DNA of 64,000 nucleotides from Lycorma delicatula (Eukaryota > Arthropoda > Insecta > Hemiptera > Fulgoridae), in contig NC_134456.1 of the NCBI RefSeq assembly GCF_047948215.1, positions 204,515,036 through 204,579,035 on the forward strand. Direction: 5' to 3'. The notes beneath the pieces were generated by a model. It saw only the letters and a list, made by a program, of their open reading frames with translations. It did no database searches and had not been told where the DNA came from. A program made the translations under genes and the position numbers. Shown in pieces: positions 32,939 to 39,084 of this stretch; positions within the stretch are counted from its first letter, which is position 1, and each line of letters starts with the position of its first letter.

Positions 32939-34219
32939 ATACTTTTTCTAAAAAAAAACTTTTTTCTTTAAATGTGTCTACTTTTGATTACACCTAACCT
33001 GACATCACTACTATATTTCTTTCAGCTTCTGGATAAATTTTGTCATCAGTAATTTGGTTTCAAAACCTTGTCTAACCATTATACACTTCACATATTTCTT
33101 GGTCTTTCTTGTGTGTATCTTCTTCTTTTAATGAATTTGAAAATGGTTGTCCACTAGTTTATACTTAGTGAGAAATTGTTAAAGGCGAACTCTCTCCACA
33201 GCTATTTTTGCTTTTTTTGTCCATTTGCTGCTATGACTTTTCAAAATGTCAATTATTAATTTTTTTATCTCCTTTTGCTAATTTAAATAGATCAACTAGA
33301 TCTTTACTATTTGTATATTTTCTGTCTCTTAATATTCAGCTGAAAAGTTTAACTCTTCAACTTATACTCTTAATTCATTATTAGTCTTCTTCGTGCATTT
33401 TTATTTTTTATTTTGTGTTAATTGCTTTACAATTAACTGACCAAATATCCTGCTCTCTTTCCATCTTCTTTATTAATCTTTATTACATCCAGTCCTAACC
33501 TATCACTTTATGTTCTAGACTAATCATATTTAAAGTTTTAAAATTCTACAATTATCTGCTCCAATTTAAGAGTATTATAGTTCTATACTCTAAAATTCTT
33601 CAGACGAGTAGTCTCTACTCAGTGATCCAGTTGCTGACTACTTTATTTCAAATTATTTTAGCCAAGAAACTCTATCATATTGAAAAGAAAAGGAAAAAGG
33701 AAAACATTTTCTCAGAAAACACACCAGTAGTTTTCCATTGATTTCAGGGTGTAAGACTATGTTACACTTAGCACGGATGTCCTCTCTCAAATGTGGTTGA
33801 AAGTAGAAAAATTTCAGTTACATAGGAGAAACAATGACATAATTTCCAGCTTTCATTTCTCATATAATTATTCTAACATTTAAAATAACTTATTATTTAA
33901 ATTACCTATAAAAAAAATTATTTGACTTAATGATATAAAATAAATGTTTATTGTTTTAATAAAACTAATTATGCTCATTTGTCTATATGTGTGTATTCTT
34001 AGTTCACTTTAAAAGTACTTTACAATTAATTTATATTTTCTGATTAAAGGTATGAAACATGTAATCATAGTAACAAAACTTATGTTGTGCCATCTACTCA
34101 AAGATTATGAGATACTTCCACCTAAAGATAAACCAGCAAGACCAGTAACACCAACCAAATGTATGTTTACATTTCAGCCTGATCAAGAGTTGTTTCTTCA
34201 ATTTAAAAAATTAAATTAG
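8736..34219 (+). CDS. Cytochrome P450, CYP3-clan (CYP6-like), 7 of about 8 exons
   Basis: The gene encodes a haem-thiolate monooxygenase of the ER membrane that would take electrons from P450 reductase. CYP6-type enzymes oxidise xenobiotics, plant compounds and some endogenous lipids. Exons: 8736-8929, 10919-11051, 15988-16178, 18810-18952, 28592-28798, 32172-32417 and 34050-34219. They total 1284 nt, with phases agreeing at every junction and GT/AG at every intron. Motifs in the 427-residue product: C-helix WKESK (about 66-70, Arg of WxxxR is Lys), I-helix DGYLTS (237-242, acidic residue is Leu), K-helix ELER (290-293, ExxR intact), FNPENF in place of FxPERF, and haem loop FGHGPRMCLG (363-372, FxxGxRxCxG, Cys ligand 370). 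Full P450s have about 500 residues, so some 70 N-terminal residues are missing and not seen in the window. The reading frame is open, so I treat it as functional. Clan call is from motif style; exact family is unknown. Confidence 0.9.
8930..10035. other. P450 intron, AT-rich
   Basis: Apart from the fold-back palindrome at 9486-9528 I see no gene, RNA or known repeat in this stretch. Confidence 0.5.
9486..9528. repeat. Perfect fold-back palindrome, 18-bp arms
   Basis: CACCCTTTTATGTGTATC (9486-9503) and its exact reverse complement (9511-9528) flank the 7-base spacer TTACTCA. It lies within a P450 intron. It may arise from a template-switch mutation; it is not followed by a feature that would make it a terminator. 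Confidence 0.92.
10040..10225 (+). repeat. 5'-leader fragment of the RTE-like LINE
   Basis: The sequence GAATCATGAAGTCTTGCTGT and following blocks (GCTTGTG, GGTGCC, GAATGATTCTTAAAAGGG, AGCAGTCCTTTCAGCA) align with the leader at about 4375-4530 of the LINE at 4375-7600. No EN or RT follows. The strand is that of the LINE leader. Confidence 0.65.
10226..10918. other. P450 intron, AT-rich, nothing recognised
   Basis: No coding, RNA or repeat signal seen other than A/T runs. Confidence 0.4.
10919..11051 (+). CDS. P450 exon B (C-helix)
   Basis: Acceptor TGTTTTTAG ends at 10918 and donor GTATTT starts at 11052. The first base completes an Arg codon from exon A. The exon encodes WKESKSVLSAGFTPNKLRHL and on to NKNSTRSIK. 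The WxxxR motif, whose Arg contacts a haem propionate in most P450s, reads WKESK. Confidence 0.88.
11524..11845 (+). mobile_element. SINE-A copy 1, rearranged head
   Basis: The body matches the other SINE-A copies (reverse complement of 15128-15430): an internal palindrome AAATCAGCTGATTT at 11560-11573, a box-B-like GGTTCAAATCC at 11592-11602, then ATACTAGATCGTGAATACCA and CTCATTCATCCTCGGAGGTA. Two oddities: the box-A segment appears inverted (CCACTAGACC on this strand where TGGTCTAGTGG is expected), and box B is followed by a fold-back copy of itself (11588-11627). The element ends in an A/G-rich tail near 11845. Confidence 0.75.
11588..11627. repeat. Fold-back duplication of SINE box B
   Basis: CTGAGGTTCAAATCCTAGT (11588-11606) and ACTAGGACTTGAACCTCAG (11609-11627) are reverse complements with one mismatch and a 2-base spacer. 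Related SINE copies at 15128 and 23354 have a single box B here. Confidence 0.9.
12235..12765 (+). mobile_element. LINE 3' end, same family as 48035-51555
   Basis: A short C-terminal ORF2 remnant, DILGNDGRVLERMFLFLHST then GLLQRI and stop (about 12280-12362), is followed by a T-rich 3' UTR. This ends with TTCCGGGCGATGATAACGCC (about 12699-12718) and an A-rich tail near 12745-12765. The minus-strand LINE at 48035 ends with a matching block (CCGGGCGCTGATAACG) and a matching C-terminus, so both belong to one family. 5' truncation is normal for LINE insertions. Confidence 0.7.
12467..12481 (+). repeat. Poly-G tract
   Basis: About 14 consecutive G after CCCGC, within the LINE 3' UTR. It is unusual in this AT-rich context and a likely length-variable site. 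Confidence 0.9.
12766..13250. other. AT-rich intron stretch, nothing recognised
   Basis: No coding or repeat signal could be assigned between the LINE tail and the next SINE. Confidence 0.4.
13252..13561 (-). mobile_element. SINE-A copy 2
   Basis: A tRNA-headed SINE in reverse orientation. The head is at the right end (rc of CACTATACCAACCCGGTGGG), box B reads GTTCAAATCCTAGT on the minus strand (about 13477-13491), and the tail is at the left (CTGTTTAGACTCCGGTAATT). Possible decayed target duplication: AAGGTTAG at 13241 and AAGATTAG at 13562. Box B carries a fold-back copy at 13452-13485 that other copies lack. Confidence 0.85.
13452..13485. repeat. Fold-back palindrome at SINE box B
   Basis: AATCCTAGTAAAG (13452-13464) and CTTTACTAGGATT (13473-13485) are exact reverse complements with an 8-base spacer. 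The copy at 15128 has ATCCATGTAAAAATAACTGG at the left-arm position instead, so the left arm was apparently rewritten from the right arm. Confidence 0.9.
13583..14625 (+). pseudogene. DDE transposase with DUF4817-like N-terminus, dead
   Basis: The first 130 codons are open: SFSKDERMFIIETYCAYKSY, then a helix-turn-helix with KFCETGSVHDRKSTGRPSLL, the pattern of insect DUF4817-type transposases of the IS630/Tc1/mariner group. Frameshifts follow near 13940. The catalytic domain is readable but damaged. VYFSEEAWFHLDG (about 14048-14086) has Glu where relatives have the first catalytic Asp. The second motif reads QPNNSKCHTA where QQDNAKCHTA is expected, so Asp is lost. RSPDSS replaces the RSPDLTP motif. 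The C-terminus VMKRVRTCIGITGNYFEHLL runs to about 14622. Terminal inverted repeats were not identified. Confidence 0.83.
14630..15113. other. Intron stretch, nothing recognised
   Basis: It probably includes the right end of the preceding transposon, but I could not place its terminus. Confidence 0.4.
15128..15430 (-). mobile_element. SINE-A copy 3, with target duplication
   Basis: The cleanest SINE-A copy. TTAGATATTGGTTA at 15114-15127 is repeated exactly at 15431-15444, which defines the insertion. On the minus strand a box-A-like TTGGTCTAGTGG, a palindrome CCAAATCAGCTGATTTGG (15379-15396) and box B CGTTCAAGTCC lie in the first 90 bases, so the head is tRNA-derived and presumably transcribed by RNA polymerase III. 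The body ends with AAACAGGAAAAAGAAG. Confidence 0.92.
15445..15987. other. P450 intron, AT-rich
   Basis: Nothing recognised on either strand. Confidence 0.4.
15988..16178 (+). CDS. P450 exon C
   Basis: Acceptor CTGTTTAG ends at 15987 and donor GTAAGC starts at 16179. It encodes HEMTSKFTCEVVATWGWGIH and on to LWILWPAVGKLFKV, the D/E-helix and F-helix region of CYP6-like enzymes. Phase 0 in, phase 2 out. Confidence 0.85.
16179..17200. other. P450 intron with a weak inverted repeat
   Basis: ACCATGCTAAAGTAA at about 16789 recurs as its reverse complement at about 17009. The rest is unassigned; no ORF with family resemblance. Confidence 0.45.
17204..17939. mobile_element. Candidate MITE with 51-bp inverted ends
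   Basis: The left arm 17204-17254 (ATTATGAATGCAACTGGTAT...) and right arm 17889-17939 are reverse complements with about three mismatches over 51 bases, enclosing about 630 bases with no coding content. This is the structure of a non-autonomous DNA transposon or foldback element. I could not identify a target duplication, so the ends may not be exact. Confidence 0.6.
17940..18809. other. P450 intron, AT-rich
   Basis: Nothing recognised. Confidence 0.4.
18810..18952 (+). CDS. P450 exon D
   Basis: Acceptor CAATTTTTCAG ends at 18809 and donor GTAATG starts at 18953. It encodes FFSKELNSSLLRITEQAIKN to HMRDKYRNNGK, corresponding to the G/H-helix region. Phase 2 in, phase 1 out. An upstream ATG at 18736 lies in the intron and is not the exon start. 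Confidence 0.85.
19205..19228. repeat. Perfect fold-back palindrome, 10-bp arms
   Basis: CTTGTTAGGG, spacer TTTT, CCCTAACAAG. It sits at the 5' edge of the LINE fragment that follows and may mark its truncation junction. Confidence 0.85.
19229..19760 (+). pseudogene. LINE ORF2 C-terminus and 3' UTR
   Basis: Reading one frame from about 19275 gives FGLVDSGLCPHCGEQDDAFH then VLYES, a CCHC-type zinc finger characteristic of the C-terminus of R1/I-type LINE polyproteins (preceded by TQFLTSHGG, the usual LTGHGG motif). It continues as LAEFLYYLAREWIAEG to about 19510 in another frame. Stops interrupt it. The G/T-rich stretch after 19515 is probably its 3' UTR; the exact end is uncertain. Confidence 0.7.
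19761..20214. other. G/T-rich stretch, probable LINE 3' UTR remainder
   Basis: GC content is higher than the neighbourhood (for example GGAGGGGGTGGTTGGAGGGT at 19900-19919). No frame with homology seen. Confidence 0.4.
20215..21765 (+). pseudogene. Decayed LINE reverse transcriptase, with RNase-H-side tail
   Basis: RT remnants are spread over frames: DFTEEELNYALSETAVGPDT (about 20482-20541), MIKMLNVTPWKKIPELLKKI, VSSTYPQLWKKAIIVPILKK (about 20626-20690), motif A VFFDLETAF (about 21127-21153), and a motif-B relic GILQGRRLAEPCF (about 21310-21345). The FADD motif C has decayed to stop-ADV near 21420. The C-terminus reads REQVAITRPRVGYTRLSSSY (21580-21630) and KHIIEECTL, the zinc-binding tail of I/Jockey-type LINEs. 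An internal duplication (20726-20945) and deletions disrupt it. Confidence 0.72.
20726..20945 (+). repeat. Two-copy tandem duplication, period 110
   Basis: AGCTACCCCTAAAATTTATC at 20726 recurs at 20836 as AGCTACCCCTAACATTTATC. Both copies continue through an A-run, TGGTTCAAAATAGATG and GCTAACAATTTAAAGCAT. A few substitutions separate them. Confidence 0.9.
21766..22082. other. Intron, probable LINE 3' UTR
   Basis: T-rich sequence after the LINE C-terminus, with no A-tail I can define. Confidence 0.35.
22098..22246 (+). mobile_element. SINE-B copy 1, with target duplication
   Basis: A second tRNA-headed SINE. The head resembles a whole tRNA: GGTGCGAGTGGTAGCATCTC (box A region) and CCGGGTTTGAATCCCG (box B in a T-arm-like stem). 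The tail is CATTCATCTCCTCCTCTGAA to GACCCGGAGGTAAAA. AAGTCTGTTTTCCAG at 22083-22097 and AAGTTTGTTTTCCAG at 22247-22261 form a 15-base target duplication with one change. Confidence 0.9.
22370..24300 (-). pseudogene. R1/I-like LINE ORF1 and start of ORF2, GC-rich
   Basis: A stretch clearly richer in G+C than its surroundings. On the minus strand, gag-like segments can be read: NALADLLR, VKNILSIRKGRNKEPQIRVK (about 23950-23880), FKGKSERKSFIHVKELVAKT then SRDILEGVTRAF (about 23790-23690), then, beyond an inserted SINE, NMGRIHIGWVSGRVAKR (about 23295-23240). Farther on, LKDKTLSDHDAILCGF (about 22610-22565) resembles the SDH motif at the end of a LINE endonuclease. The region is heavily broken, and open frames on the plus strand (for example 22643-22996) are probably fortuitous. 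The clade is uncertain. Confidence 0.55.
23354..23652 (-). mobile_element. SINE-A copy 4, inserted in the LINE gag
   Basis: TGTCGAAGGCTGG at 23341-23353 is repeated at 23653-23665, so the SINE splits the LINE fragment and is younger than it. The box-A-like TTGGTCTAGTGG, the palindrome CCAAATCAGCTGATTTGG (23601-23618), box B and the body match copy 3. Confidence 0.93.
24301..24666. other. AT-rich spacer
   Basis: Nothing recognised between the LINE fragment and the DDE transposon. Confidence 0.4.
25775..25824. repeat. Perfect fold-back palindrome, 23-bp arms
   Basis: The left arm 25775-25797 (CAGATTAAAATGACGGCGAA...) and right arm 25802-25824 are exact reverse complements around the spacer CTCT. 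It lies in the transposase N-terminal coding region. Confidence 0.95.
25824..25861. repeat. Adjacent perfect palindrome, 17-bp arms
   Basis: GTGTGGAGGGAGTGCGT (25824-25840) and its exact reverse complement (25845-25861) flank AGAG, the complement of the spacer of the neighbouring palindrome. It abuts the previous palindrome, sharing one base. Confidence 0.95.
26200..27680 (-). pseudogene. Orphan repeat-family protein (copy 2), more complete
   Basis: Minus-strand frames read in order: PLVWREPKDHSSDCYFCLIH (about 27640-27580), PKPSEHVTLDEE and an acidic Ser-rich stretch, HLLTEENLNNLMRDLKLSKK (about 27350-27290), LASWLNEWNLL, LVIDLSKVSLKAVLLYNDNK (from about 27100), VIASILGLQLDYTKCCCFLCEW (a Cys-rich patch), LIKLGLMKNFVKTMDNT, MKEGIIVGPQI, ALQAFKNVTQGFFGKLKG, CNMSLKVNFLLLHLDFLPEN (about 26430-26370), then GKHFH and MLADYCWAIKRC (about 26280). 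Together with copy 1 this outlines one protein of roughly 450 or more residues. Stops and frameshifts make it non-functional. Conserved Cys/His patches suggest metal binding, but I know of no assigned function. Confidence 0.75.
27681..28591. other. P450 intron, AT-rich
   Basis: Nothing recognised. Confidence 0.4.
28592..28798 (+). CDS. P450 exon E (I-helix, J-helix)
   Basis: Acceptor TTCTTTTCAG ends at 28591 and donor GTGAAC starts at 28799. It encodes the oxygen-binding I-helix as TFYNDGYLTSANHLDLVLYH, then LYPDIQQKVQEEM and KKLEYTDMVLS. The acid normally before the conserved Thr is Leu (GYLTS instead of GYETS-like). Confidence 0.88.
28799..29365. other. P450 intron, AT-rich
   Basis: Nothing recognised beyond simple A/T-rich runs. 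Confidence 0.4.
29370..30110 (-). pseudogene. LINE reverse transcriptase C-terminal fragment
   Basis: Minus strand: FKSMEELIKITHDLIKKCKR then VSLYVNPNKCRLICINCKPE (about 30000-29870) is the region following the RT FADD motif. Downstream, LILNAITYASKTG, MLRMTVRAMEKYMIRITRR (about 29640-29560) and VQDVITKIAKRK give the LINE C-terminal domain (usual form: LNAITYASETW, TERAMERYMIRIT). The FADD box itself has decayed. Multiple stops. This LINE differs from the other LINEs in the window. Confidence 0.72.
30111..32171. other. P450 intron, AT-rich
   Basis: Weak minus-strand reading frames occur at 30550-31230 but I could not match them to a protein family. No RNA gene seen. Confidence 0.4.
32172..32417 (+). 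CDS. P450 exon F (ExxR to haem loop)
   Basis: Acceptor GTGATTTCAG ends at 32171 and donor GTACGT starts at 32418. It encodes ELERFFTLLPYIGR (ExxR), the meander region with HHDPEYYPNPYTFNPENF, and the haem-binding PFGHGPRMCLG. Phase 1 at both ends. Confidence 0.92.
32418..34049. other. P450 intron with simple repeats and possible LINE relic
   Basis: It contains a CA-rich patch (32557-32602), the CT/AT microsatellite (32882-32938) and, on the minus strand at about 33000-33730, a broken reading (LKNFRV, NYNTLKLEQIIVEF, ANGQKKQK) that looks transposon-like but cannot be assigned. Confidence 0.4.
32882..32939. repeat. (CT)n(AT)n compound microsatellite
   Basis: About 20 CT units followed by about 8 AT units. 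Confidence 0.97.
34050..34219 (+). CDS. P450 exon G (C-terminus)
   Basis: Acceptor TTCTGATTAAAG ends at 34049. The exon completes the Gly of the haem loop, encodes the L-helix and C-terminal strands (MKHVIIVTKLMLCHLLKDYE to FTFQPDQELFLQFKKLN) and stops with TAG at 34217-34219. Confidence 0.88.
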
Positions 34220-34260
34220 GCTTTCATTCTTTTTTGATACTTTGATACGTACATAAGACA

Positions 34261-34266
34261 ATAAAA
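34261..34266 (+). terminator. Polyadenylation signal of the P450 gene
   Basis: AATAAA lies 41 bases after the P450 stop codon, with a second overlapping AATAAA-like sequence right after it. The position fits a short 3' UTR. Confidence 0.6.
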
Positions 34267-34397
34267 TAAAATGATTTTACAAGACAAAAATCAGTTTTTT
34301 ATCATACCATACCATACTACTATACTTACTTTTTTATCATTCTACATACTAATAATAAAAAAATTATCAATAAAAGTATGCCAAATGTATTTATTTA

Positions 34398-34542
34398 TTT
34401 TTTTATTTTACCCTCTGGGATCACCGTTAAGATGAGATGAATGATTTGTAGCGTGTGTGAAAATATCATGCCTGACTGGGATTCGAACCTAGGACCTCCA
34501 GATGAAAGGTCAAGACACTACCACTCGTGCTACAGGGGCTGG
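34398..34542 (-). mobile_element. SINE-B copy 2, with target duplication
   Basis: CAAATGTATTTATTTA at 34382-34397 is repeated exactly at 34543-34558. The minus strand reads GCACGAGTGGTAGTGTCTTG, then box B GGTTCGAATCC, then the SINE-B tail. It lies about 180 bases downstream of the P450 stop. Confidence 0.93.
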
Positions 34543-34558
34543 CAAATGTATTTATTTA

Positions 34559-35685
34559 AAACTAAAATTGTCCACTTTTAGCAATTATTATTTATTTATC
34601 TTGATTAAACTGCAATACTTGTAAATTATGTTATTTTTAAATCAAACAGCAATTAAAAGTAAATAAAATCAACCTGTTCATTAGTATAAATAAAATATTT
34701 TTTATATTATACGACCTCAGACACATATTTGAATGTATTTTAATGAGGATAATGAGATGATGAAATATTAGGTGAAAAATGCCAGACCCTTGCCGGGAAT
34801 CAAACTTGATACTAAATGATGTAGCATATCAGTCAATCTTCATGCAACCTTATAATCGCTCAATTACTGACAAAACATTTTTTTTAATATGAATTCATTT
34901 TTTGAAGTGGGAGTGTTTTTTGTTTAGTGAGGAATTCATTGTATGTTCTGTATATGTATGAGTTTTTATTAGAAGGTGTTCAAGCAACAATTTAAAATTT
35001 TGAACATAATAAAGTTATTATCAATAGAAATAATAAAGAAAGCAATTTAAAATATTCCACTTTTTGAAGAATATGTGATTACATTGATCATTTAACATAA
35101 GTAGTATCTGACAGTACTACTAATTAATAAGTAATAATCAATCTCTTGTTAATAGAATTTCTTAGTCATATTTTATATGGGGGGATACGGGAGACATTTG
35201 TGCAGAAACTGGATCTGAAAAAGATAGAATTGATTTGCAATTTCAAACAAGATACTATAGCTGTCCATTCTAATCACACTTCCTAGAAAATAATCATTAT
35301 TTGAGACTTGCGTAAAATTAATAACTGCATTCCAAATTCAGATATTTCTGCACTTCTCAGAGTTGGAAGAACTAATTGAACTAATTGTTCATTTGAAATC
35401 AGAATTTCAACTACATTATAGTGAGTTTGCCATACTCAGCATATCTTTTTTAGTGAAGAAAGCCACATGAAATCCCTTCACTTCTAAGTAACCACGGAAC
35501 AGAGTACTGATTATTCTTTAGAATGGCTGTGGTATTTTTGGAAGTATTTTATGGCATAAGTAACAGATACACATGTAGGCAAACTTGCCTACATGTGTAT
35601 CTGTTATGGCTAATACAAAGCCAGACAGAATGGTGTTGAAAGATAAGAATGAATGAACAGGACTGTGACCGACCTGTAATGAATT
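34559..35685. other. AT-rich intergenic stretch
   Basis: It holds a block at about 35325-35366 (CAGATATTTCTGCACTTCTC, then GTTGGAAG) that recurs near 36954-36990 inside the triplicated unit, and the palindrome at 35561-35606. Nothing coding recognised. Confidence 0.5.
35561..35606. repeat. Perfect fold-back palindrome, 22-bp arms
   Basis: TAACAGATACACATGTAGGC plus AA (35561-35582) and its exact reverse complement (35585-35606) are separated by only AC. Confidence 0.95.
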
Positions 35686-35689
35686 TTCT

Positions 35690-35900
35690 GATTTTGATTT
35701 CCAAAAATATACGGATTTTAATACTAGATCATGGATACCAGTTTTCCTTGCTGATTGGGTTTCAATTAACTGCACTTCTCAGGAATGGTTGACCTGAGAC
35801 TGTACTACACTAAACTTCATTTATATTCACACTTATCATTCTCATTCATTCTCTGAAGTAATACCTGATGGCGGTTCCAGAAGCTAGACAGAAAAAAAAG
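35690..35900 (+). mobile_element. SINE-A copy 5, head degraded
   Basis: The body of SINE-A is clear (ACTAGATCATGGATACCAGT, CAATTAACTGCACTTCTCAG, ATTCTCTGAAGTAATACCTG) and it ends in an A-run at about 35885-35897. The tRNA-like head is lost or unrecognisable. The first triplication breakpoint (35870) falls inside its 3' end. Confidence 0.8.
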
Positions 35901-36204
35901 AGAGCTCTCCAAAAACTCAGCATTAATAACATGAACTGTGATGCCATTGCTGGCTGCTACATTTATTTATATTTATTTATAAATTATAATTATTTATAAT
36001 AATTATTTATTTATTTATTTTATTTATAATCAAATTTTAAGCTACATTATTGACAACGTTAGCTAAATTTATTTATTTAAAATAATAAATAAAAAAATAA
36101 TTTTCTGAAATTACTACATTTGGCAAAAAATTTTTTTAATGTTATATAATGCAATGGTCACTAAAAAAAAATAAAGTAATAAAAAATTTATCAGTTTAAA
36201 AAAA

Positions 36205-36360
36205 CGTCTTTTGAGTTAGTGGTAGCAGCTCTAAATTTCATCAGGAAGGTCCTAGGTTCAAATCCCAATGAGCATTGTCTTTTATACAGTGCAAAATCTC
36301 CATTCCATATTTTCACACACAAACACTAATACTTAGGTAGTGAATTAATCATTCTAAAAA
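36205..36360 (+). mobile_element. SINE-B relic in unit 1
   Basis: GTTAGTGGTAGCAGCTC (box A side) and GGTCCTAGGTTCAAATCCCA (box B) with CATATTTTCACACAC downstream match SINE-B, but the copy is diverged and has no clear target duplication. Confidence 0.65.
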
Positions 36361-37198
36361 TACTGAATTGGAAAATAAAAATATAAGTGAAAAAATAAAT
36401 TAATAAATAATGACATAATGACATAAAACAAGCAACTGAGCATAACACTCATTTGTGAAACATTGAGTGCATTGAAAATGAATGAATCCAATGGATTGAG
36501 TGCTGTAATTATTTACATGTAACAAAGGAATGCAAAGAAATTCTAAACATGTTATAAATAAAATTACTACTCATCCCATACATATGAAGAAGAAAGAATA
36601 CTGTGACACACATTTATAAAAATCATAGTGTAAAAGTAACAAAAAATAATAAAGACTGGAGGAGCATAGGACTTGCTAACCATAATTATAGCTTAAGGAA
36701 TATGAATTTAAAACTGTGACTATTCACAGTCAACAGAAACTATAGTTAGTTCACTTTTCACTGTAAGATATCTATAATACTATAATAATTAATATAGGAT
36801 AAAAATCAGATGATATCTGAGGAAATGCAAACATTATTTAAGAATGTTAGTGTGGATGATTATATATCATATGTAATTATGTAATTATTTTATTGAAACT
36901 ATTAAATCAATGGAACATCTTTTAGCTATAAAATTAATAACTACTGACCGAATGCAGATATTTCTGCACTTCTTACTTCTCAGGGTTGGAAGTGTTCTAA
37001 TACCTACTTACCCACCGTTTTTTATACCACTTTCTTAGAAGTTTAATGCTTCATTTGCTCTGGTCAGTGAGTGAGATAATCAGCTCCAAGGCTGAATTGT
37101 AAGAAGAATGGAAGTGATTGTTTTTGAATGGTTAGCTATTGGTAATTTTCATAATGACAAATTAGTTATCTATGTAATCTTCAACTGATCAAGGAAAG

Positions 37199-37790
37199 AT
37201 GTTGAAATTTTTATTTCCAATGAGTCTCCAGATTTTGAATGTTTCTCAGAAAACACTGGTGTCCGATATAGAAGCCATTTCTGAGCTAGGTAGTTTCAGA
37301 CTTCCTGGACTATTTATAGAATTGCACATAAAAACATTGGGAATCACAGTTTCTGTTAGATTACCCAAAGGAACTGTATAATCGCAGAAGAGATTAATTT
37401 TGAATGCAGGGCAACTTTATGCCTAAGTTTATGGTAATAAACTAGTTAGTTGATGGTAATTTACAACTCCTTTTTTTTTAAAAAATCTTTCTACATAAAC
37501 TATCGAAAACCTTCTAAAAATTTCTAATAAACCCCATCTTATAATGTGTGATTTTAATATTAACTTTCTGGACGACTAATTTTCCTGTGACAAATAAATT
37601 AACTCAGTTTGAATTCCCAGGACTAACTATATCTACCTCCCAGCCAACTAGAATTACAAGTACCTCAACCAACTGTTATACAGTATTTTTATAAATTTAC
37701 CTGGAGATAATATTTTATCCTTTTGTGCACGTAACCAGATTTGTGCTATCAGATTTTAATGAGCTATAAAAGATTTTTTTTAAAAATTAA
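37199..37790 (+). pseudogene. LINE endonuclease relic in unit 1
   Basis: IENLLKISNKPHLIMCDFNI then NFLDD (about 37500-37575) matches the GDFNINFLD catalytic motif of Jockey/Rex-like LINE endonucleases. IPRTNYIYLPANLNYKYLNQ and FINLPGDNILS (about 37610-37720) follow the usual order. A 60-codon open stretch upstream (37199-37381, MLKFLFPMSLQILNVS start) may be the N-terminal part of the same domain. The Gly before the Asp is Cys, and frames are broken. Confidence 0.6.
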
Positions 37791-38043
37791 GCAGTAAGGA
37801 GATGATATACCAGAATATTGATAATTATTTTAAGGATAACTAGTTTAGGAAGATAAGCAAGGCTAAGTAGGCTATACATATTATTAATTTGTAATTGTAG
37901 GACTGGAGAGGTATCCACAATTTTTTTTTAATTATGTATTTGTTATTAAACCCAAGAAAGCAGGAAGGAGCATATATTTATATGAACTACTGGACTGTCA
38001 CTCTTCTCATGCATGAAAAATAATCGCTAGGTTGTTTTGTACT

Positions 38044-38107
38044 ATTTGCCACGGTAGGTGCCGTGGCAAATTATCCATGATTAACTGATTATCCATGATA
38101 ATCAGTT
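38044..38107. repeat. Two consecutive fold-back palindromes in the unit
   Basis: ATTTGCCACGG (38044-38054) pairs with CCGTGGCAAAT (38061-38071), and AACTGATTAT (38083-38092) pairs with ATAATCAGTT (38098-38107). They lie at the 5' edge of the R1-like LINE fragment and are repeated at +3215 and +6430. Confidence 0.9.
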
Positions 38108-39084
38108 CAGATTTTGGCCCGTTCGCTCGACTATAGAGGTCAGTAAAATGATTAGTTGGGCAACAACAGAGAGGAGGGGTACATGGACGACGCGAGGTTT
38201 TCCAGTGCTTATTCTTTTAGACGTCAAGAAAGACTTCGGGTCCCTGCCGTGGAATTTAATAATGCTATCCCTCCAAGACAAGGTATCAGCCCATACTTAA
38301 AAAGGCAAATGCAAGAGTATCTCAGCGACAGGTCAGATACTCTTCCCCTTAGATAGATTCCCCTTACGGGGAAGAGAAGAATTGGCCCATCAACTTAAAA
38401 TCGGTGCATTACCATTACAGATGAAAAATTCGGTAAAATATTTGGGAGTTACGTTTGACAAAGGACTCCGATTTAGCGAGCATGTGTTGGAGCGTTGTGA
38501 AAAAGCCGAGAGGGCGATAAAGTCCTTAAGTTTGATAATGATGTTGCGTACCGCGCCTAGGGCCTTGAAGAAGAAATTAATTTTGTCGGCAGTAACATCT
38601 ACTTTATGTAGCCCCGGTGTAGTGCGCGACGGTCAGGATACAGAGGATCGTCATGAGACTTCAGAGGATTCACAGAAGATTTCTTACAGGGGCAATATCG
38701 GCGTTTCGTACAGTGTCGTACGACTCCGCGTGTATACTGACTTCAACTCCGCCCGTAGATCTGCTGGTATATGAACAAACAAATAGGCACAACGGCTTAA
38801 ACAAGAAGCAAAACAGGCTACTTGGGTGGCCTTGAGCGCAAGATGGAGGTCGGAAGAAGTGTCGGCGTGGACGAGGAAATTGGTCCCATATCTGGAGCCT
38901 TGGTGTGACAGGGACTTTGACGAAATGAATTTTAGTCTGTCATAAATGTTTACTGGGCACGGTAATTTCGAGTCATTTCTCCATAGAATCGGAAGGCGGG
39001 AGACTTCGATATGCATGTACTGTCGGAGGACACGGCTGAGCACACGCTTCTGTAGTGCCCCGAATGGGCATCCTAGAGAAGGTA
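38108..39084 (+). pseudogene. R1-like LINE ORF2 fragment, unit 1 (3' truncated by junction)
   Basis: RT pieces: FLDVKKDFGSLPWN-like motif A in one frame (about 38208-38255), GISPYLKRQMQEYLSDRS (about 38282-38340), a deletion removing motifs B and C, then GALPLQMKNSVKYLGVTFDK (about 38403-38462; YLGV motif), RAIKSLSLIMMLR and, towards the end, FTGHGNFESFLHRIGRRETS then ICMYCRRT (about 38947-39030), the R1-type Zn-finger region. The fragment continues into unit 2 sequence only by the junction. Confidence 0.8.

Larger units (their letters stand above)
35870..39084 (+). repeat. Tandem triplication, unit 1 (3215 bp)
   Basis: The first of three near-identical head-to-tail units. It starts with GGCGGTTCCAGAAGCTAGAC in the SINE-A tail and ends with GAGAAGGTA in a LINE. 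One substitution (G at about 36458, A in the other two) is the only difference I saw from unit 2. Confidence 0.97.
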
